Assembly (NCBI RefSeq): GCF_031082345.1
Contig: NZ_JAVHLH010000052.1
Location: 1-13,394 of the forward strand
DNA length: 13,394 nucleotides
Source: Brevundimonas sp.
GTDB lineage: Bacteria > Pseudomonadota > Alphaproteobacteria > Caulobacterales > Caulobacteraceae
Reading direction: 5' to 3'
Below, piece by piece: positions 11,307-13,394 of the stretch. The position numbers and the translations under genes are program-made. Every line of letters begins with the position of its first letter. Position 1 is the first letter of the stretch. Below the pieces are notes generated by a model, which was not told the DNA's origin, did not search any database, and saw only the letters and a program-made list of their open reading frames with translations.

Positions 11307-13394
11307 AGGCGGCCGGCCCTGCCGGGGCCGCCGCAGCAGCTTGAGGACGGGCGGGGGCCGAGGGTCGGTCTCCGCCCGTTTTCCGTCTGAGGTCCGCCTT
11401 CATGGTCGCGACCCAGCCGGCGAAGGTGTCGGCCGAGGCGGTCAGAGCGGCGAAGTCCGAGGCGGAGGAGCCCCCGCCCTGCCCCGTGTCGAGAGCGATC
11501 GACAGGGCCGGCTTCGCCCGCGCCCCGGCGACGAAGGGCCGGTAGTTGCGGGACAGCCGCGCCAGGGCGCCGGTGTTGCGGCCCAGCGAATAGCCGACGC
11601 CGGCGCGGATCAGCCGGGCCTCCTCGTCCGCGCTGAGGGCGGCGGGATCCTTGAAGCGATCGCCGAGGCGGGCCTCGTAGAGGGCGGCGGCCTCGGCCCA
11701 TTTCTCCTGCTTCCACAGCACTTCGGCGCGGACGTCGCGGGCTTCGGGGCCGGAGTCGGAGCCCAGCACCTCCAGCGCGTGATCGTAGCGGCCGAGGCCG
11801 GCCAGCGCCCGCGCCTCCAAGGCCCGGCGCTCGGTGTTCAGCGCGGTCGGCAGCAGGGTGGTGCGCGAGCTCCAGATGGCCTGCAGCGCCGCCTCGGGCT
11901 GGCGATCCATCAGATAGACGGTGGCGAGATCGGTGGCGACCTGGGCCTTGGCCACCCCGTCCAGCCGGTTGTCGACCTGGTATTTCAGCAGTTCGGCGGC
12001 CTGGTCGAGCAGGTCGACGTCGACCAGCCGGCGCGCGAGGCGGCGGACCATCTCGTCGCCGTCGGCGCCGATCGGGGTCAGTTCGCGGAAATCGTAGAAC
12101 AGGCCCAGCGCCTGCACCGGCTGGAGGCCGTCGGCGCCGCCCTCGAGGAACAGCATGCGGAAGGCCGCGCCGAGATCGGCCTGGATATCCGAGGCGCCCT
12201 CGAGACGATTGAGGCCGGGGCCGGCCCCCTTCAGGGCGGTCAGAGCCTCGCGATACAGGCCCTGGGACAGGTAGAGCTGTCCGAGCTGGCGGATCACGGC
12301 CAGTTCGGTCCCGTCGCCGCGCCAGCGCCAGCGCAGGCTTTCCAGGGCGGCGGCGGCGGCGGCGGGCTTCATCGCGCCCTTGGCCAGCGACAGGCGGACG
12401 ACGGCCAGTTTGGCGGGGACGGCGACGGCGTCGAGCGGCGCGCGTCCGATGGCGGTGTAGACCGCCAGGGCGCGGTCCGACTGCCCGTCCAGCTCGAACA
12501 GCCGGGCCTGGACCAGACGGGCGGTCAGCTGATCGGCGGCCGGGGCCTCCTGGCTGAAGCTGTAGGCCAGCAGGGCGCGGGCGGCGTCGAGGTCGCCGGT
12601 CTCCAGCGCCGAGAAGGCGTGGGCCGCGCCGAAGCGGGCGCGCCAGGCAGGCGGGAAGGCGTCGACGGCCTCGGCGCCGGCCGCAAAGGCCCGACGGGCC
12701 GCAACGTGGTCGCCCTGGGTCGAGGCGATATAGCCGCGCCAGACGGCCGAGGCGGGATCCCCGGCCACGGCGGCGGCGGCGAAATCGCCCTGGGCCTCCT
12801 CGAAGCGGCCGATGGAGGCGCGGGCGGCGCCGCGCAGGCCGCGCAGCTCGGGCTCGCCGGCCATGTTCGGGGCCTGGGCGACGATGGCGTTGAGCACGCC
12901 GACGGCCTCATAGCCGAGACCCGAGCCGACGAGGAAGCGGGCGAGGGCGAACCGGGCCTCGATGGGCGCTCGGGGGTCCTCGCCGGCGGCCATGGCCTCG
13001 ACGGCGGCGGCGTTCTGAAGCTGACGATAGCGGGCCGGAAAACCGGCGTGTCCGACCTCGGCCCACTGGCCCAGGATCAGGCCGGGATAGCGGGCGCGGA
13101 CCGGCGCGCCGTCGGCGGAAGCGGCGTCCAGTCCGGCGGACGGCGGCGACAGGGTCAGGCCGCCGGGGCGGGTGAGGGTGACCAGATCGCCGTCGGCGTG
13201 GATCGCGAGATCGGTCGCGGCCGTCTCGACCGCGAGGCCGTGGGCCGTGGGCAGCAGGGCCAGGTCGACGGTCCTGCGGCGATCCCCGAAGCCCTTGCCG
13301 GGTGCGAGCGCGGTGACGGCGGCGAAGCGGTCGCCGACCAGCGGATCGGTCAGCCACACGGCCCTGGTGGCCCCAGCCATGCGGGCCACGAGGG
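11305..13394 (-). CDS. Large TPR-repeat protein, N-terminus outside window
   Basis: The frame is open to the right edge, leaving about 695 C-terminal residues; the first start codons visible (GTG 13389, ATG 13380) have no ribosome site and are probably internal. The first 120 residues are beta-rich and not TPR-like. From about 140 to 600 there are many degenerate helix-turn-helix repeats of TPR or SEL1-like character, for example ARFALARFLVGSGLGYEAVG, LARLVQARLFELDGQSDRAL-type units and VIRQLGQLYLSQGLYREALT. The C-terminus is a low-complexity Ala/Pro tail. TPR proteins act as scaffolds. There is no catalytic motif, and I cannot assign a function. It converges on HU and is not in a flagellar operon as far as can be seen. 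Confidence 0.85.
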   Translation of the reverse strand, partial: LVARMAGATRAVWLTDPLVGDRFAAVTALAPGKGFGDRRRTVDLALLPTAHGLAVETAATDLAIHADGDLVTLTRPGGLTLSPPSAGLDAASADGAPVRARYPGLILGQWAEVGHAGFPARYRQLQNAAAVEAMAAGEDPRAPIEARFALARFLVGSGLGYEAVGVLNAIVAQAPNMAGEPELRGLRGAARASIGRFEEAQGDFAAAAVAGDPASAVWRGYIASTQGDHVAARRAFAAGAEAVDAFPPAWRARFGAAHAFSALETGDLDAARALLAYSFSQEAPAADQLTARLVQARLFELDGQSDRALAVYTAIGRAPLDAVAVPAKLAVVRLSLAKGAMKPAAAAAALESLRWRWRGDGTELAVIRQLGQLYLSQGLYREALTALKGAGPGLNRLEGASDIQADLGAAFRMLFLEGGADGLQPVQALGLFYDFRELTPIGADGDEMVRRLARRLVDVDLLDQAAELLKYQVDNRLDGVAKAQVATDLATVYLMDRQPEAALQAIWSSRTTLLPTALNTERRALEARALAGLGRYDHALEVLGSDSGPEARDVRAEVLWKQEKWAEAAALYEARLGDRFKDPAALSADEEARLIRAGVGYSLGRNTGALARLSRNYRPFVAGARAKPALSIALDTGQGGGSSASDFAALTASADTFAGWVATMKADLRRKTGGDRPSAPARPQAAAAAPAGPAA

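Noticed and set aside
12525..13357. Minus-strand frames within the TPR gene
   Set aside because: They are Pro/Arg/Ser-rich frameshifted copies of the TPR coding sequence with no domain.

Overview
The window is very GC-rich, uses GC-ending codons almost throughout, and has an alphaproteobacterial flagellar gene set whose control regions carry TTAA-N7-TTAA-type CtrA boxes. A DivJ-like histidine kinase lies nearby. Together these point to the Caulobacterales (Caulobacter/Brevundimonas-like). That assignment is inferred from gene content and motifs, not from a database search.

Layout. (1) Bases 2-1507, + strand: the 3' part of a DivJ-like histidine kinase, open to the left edge; the first 73 bases look inverted. 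(2) Bases 1518-2710: a lower-GC block with a hicA-hicB toxin-antitoxin pair, bracketed by two exact 28-bp copies of the kinase 3' end. (3) Bases 2739-3018: a hairpin-rich gap and a short coding-like frame behind flhB. (4) Bases 5120-3019, - strand: fliQ-fliR-flhB, tightly coupled, with a CtrA-type promoter at 5171-5208. (5) Bases 5255-7045, + strand: folE (GTP cyclohydrolase I) and a membrane acyltransferase. (6) Bases 8377-7058, - strand: an exported amidohydrolase. (7) Bases 9635-8483, - strand: flgB-flgC-fliE (rod and rod/MS-ring junction). Divergent from it, on the + strand at 9799-10892, is fliO-fliP (export gate); the 163-bp control region between them holds two back-to-back CtrA-like boxes. 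(8) Bases 11014-11292, + strand: an HU-family DNA-binding protein. (9) Bases 13394-11305, - strand: the C-terminal 695 or so residues of a large TPR protein that runs off the right edge.

How the genes fit together. FliO, FliP, FliQ, FliR and FlhB belong to the flagellar type III export apparatus, and FlgB, FlgC and FliE are early substrates that build the proximal rod on it. In Caulobacter, DivJ acts through DivK to control CckA and hence CtrA, and CtrA switches on early flagellar operons. The kinase and its probable end targets therefore sit a few kilobases apart. FolE, the acyltransferase, the amidohydrolase, HU and the TPR protein have no evident flagellar role.

The most unusual items are the hicAB block with its duplicated kinase 3' end, the roughly 105-residue C-terminal extension on HicB, the apparently leaderless hicA promoter, a promoter module shared by fliQ and flgB with identical internal spacing, the apparent GATC-bounded inversion at the left edge, and a 40-codon coding-like frame directly after the flhB stop. 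I found no tRNA, rRNA, CRISPR array, transposase or integrase.
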